Shown here piece by piece: positions 32,419 through 33,318 of a stretch of DNA of 33,318 nucleotides; position 1 is the stretch's first letter, and each line of letters starts with the position of its first letter. The position numbers and the translations under genes are program-made. The DNA is from Planctomycetes bacterium UBA1662 (GTDB lineage Bacteria; Planctomycetota; UBA8108). Where the stretch lies: the NCBI GenBank assembly GCA_002320775.1, contig DCKY01000064.1, forward strand, positions 1 through 33,318, given 5' to 3'. Under the pieces are notes generated by a model. It ran no database searches. It had not been told where the DNA came from and saw only the letters and a program-made list of their open reading frames with translations.

Positions 32419-33186
32419 TTACCAGGGGCTCATCCCGCCATTGACACAGATGGTCTGGCCGGTAACAAAACCGGCCTCGTCGCTGGCGTAGTAGGTGACG
32501 GCCCCGGCGATATCATCCGGAACGCCCCAGCGGTCCATCGGGATCATCTCCCTGTAGCCATCTTTCTGTTCCTGCGGATCATTCTCATGCCGCTCAACGG
32601 GAATCCAGCCCGGCGCCACGAGGTTGACCGTGATGTTGAACGGAGCCAATTCCGTTGCCATGCTTCGGGTGAAGCCGATCTGCCCGCCCTTGGCTGACAC
32701 ATAGGCGCTGAAATTGCCTATGCTGCGTTGAAACACCTCGCTGGTTATGTTGATGATCCTGCCCCAGCGGTTCTCTTTCATATGCGGAAGAACGGCGCGC
32801 GTAAGAAGATAGGGGCTCTTGATGAAGAAATCGATCATCGCCTGGTAGTGATCCCAGGTGAACTCCTCGATGGGCATCTGGGGTTGGTCGGGTGTCGCAT
32901 TGACGACGAGAATGTCGATGGCACCGAGCTTTTCAGCCACCTCCGCGCACAGGGCGTTGACGGAATCTTCATCGGACACATCGCCGCGAAGCATAACACC
33001 CTCGAAACCTTCCGCCTCGAACTCGCTGAAGGTCTGGGCTGCGCGCTCCTCGTTGTTGAAGTAATTCAGGGCAACCTTGGCTCCTGAGCGAGCCAGTCCG
33101 AAGGCAACCGCCTTGCCCAGTCCTGTCGAGCTGCCGGTTACAAGCGCCACGTGACCATCAAGGGAAAATGGCATGTTGTTATCCAT
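32419..33186 (-). CDS. Short-chain dehydrogenase/reductase (FabG-like)
   Basis: The 255-residue product has the classical SDR layout: 'HVALVTGSSTGLGKAVA' (12-28) with the TGxxxGxG cofactor loop, 'RGDVSD' (67-72), 'ILVVNATPD' (92-100, in place of NNAG), catalytic Ser149 in 'IINITSEVF', Tyr162 and Lys166 in 'AYVSAKGG', and 'PGWI' after the active site. The C-terminus 'VTGQTICVNGGMSPW' is typical of FabG and glucose-dehydrogenase-like members. The usual catalytic Asn before the long helix appears to be Phe ('MIDFFIKSPYLL'). I chose ATG 33186 because it gives a normal SDR N-terminus. ATG 33174 is also possible, and ATG 33243 (GGGGAG 6 bases upstream) has the better ribosome binding site but adds 19 residues. 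The substrate is unknown; a 3-oxoacyl group or sugar is likely. Confidence 0.88.
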   Translation of the reverse strand: MDNNMPFSLDGHVALVTGSSTGLGKAVAFGLARSGAKVALNYFNNEERAAQTFSEFEAEGFEGVMLRGDVSDEDSVNALCAEVAEKLGAIDILVVNATPDQPQMPIEEFTWDHYQAMIDFFIKSPYLLTRAVLPHMKENRWGRIINITSEVFQRSIGNFSAYVSAKGGQIGFTRSMATELAPFNITVNLVAPGWIPVERHENDPQEQKDGYREMIPMDRWGVPDDIAGAVTYYASDEAGFVTGQTICVNGGMSPW

Positions 33187-33318
33187 AGGATTGAATCGTT
33201 GATGAAACGGGCTCAGCCTTACCCGTGAAAAGGAGAGCGCCATGATGGGCTCCCCGGTCTGACTAGTCAAGCCAAGACGAATACCCGGGCCGGCGGCCCG
33301 AACTCAAGGCCCGAACTC
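33187..33318. other. Leader/intergenic region at the right edge
   Basis: This short stretch holds the alternative SDR start ATG 33243 with a GGGGAG ribosome binding site, a TTG at 33270, and a GC-rich end containing GGGCC-type repeats. I saw no convincing promoter or further gene. Confidence 0.4.

Overview
The window looks like a chromosomal segment of a GC-rich Gram-negative bacterium, most likely a planctomycete or close relative. The evidence is the mix of protein architectures rather than any marker gene: an FHA-Ser/Thr kinase with an EF-hand tail, an FG-GAP lipoprotein with a CxxCH heme site, a malectin/FN3/CotH/lamin-tail giant exported protein, calcium-loop-rich pilin-like proteins, and many signal peptides. 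No rRNA, tRNA, CRISPR array, IS element or phage gene was seen.

Layout. (1) 1-501: the 3' end of an unknown gene, interrupted by an in-frame TGA, then a strong bidirectional terminator. (2) 547-4077, minus strand: a tightly packed pilin-like operon (PilV-like, PilW/GspJ-like, PilX/GspK-like with calcium loops, and a small membrane-anchored protein). (3) 4459-5163, plus: a spermidine-synthase-like Rossmann protein, preceded by a perfect palindrome. (4) 5172-18722, minus: the centrepiece, six consecutive exported amidohydrolase-family genes carrying nine domains in total, followed by an FG-GAP/cytochrome-type lipoprotein. Overlaps and very short gaps suggest one transcript from a good sigma70-like promoter at 18799-18827. 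(5) 19010-21028, plus: transketolase. (6) 21047-22668, minus: a DtxR/MntR-type metalloregulator and a Gfo/Idh/MocA oxidoreductase. (7) 22895-23863, plus: an exported HEAT/TPR protein. (8) 23887-33186, minus: a CotH-like multidomain exported protein, an FHA-kinase, a ChrA-type transporter and an SDR oxidoreductase.

The most unusual feature is the amidohydrolase array. All nine domains keep the C-terminal family signature (a GKDADL-like stretch followed by a GxPL-like stretch), but by eye only one domain (9483-10739) keeps the full set of expected metal ligands (HxH, two further His, one Asp). The other eight have lost some or all. Most carry a lysine-rich insertion at the same place in the barrel. 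This suggests a set of exported, mostly catalytically dead paralogues around one active enzyme. That reading is an inference; the ligand losses are seen directly in the translations.

All family assignments were made by reading motifs in the translations. No database search was run.
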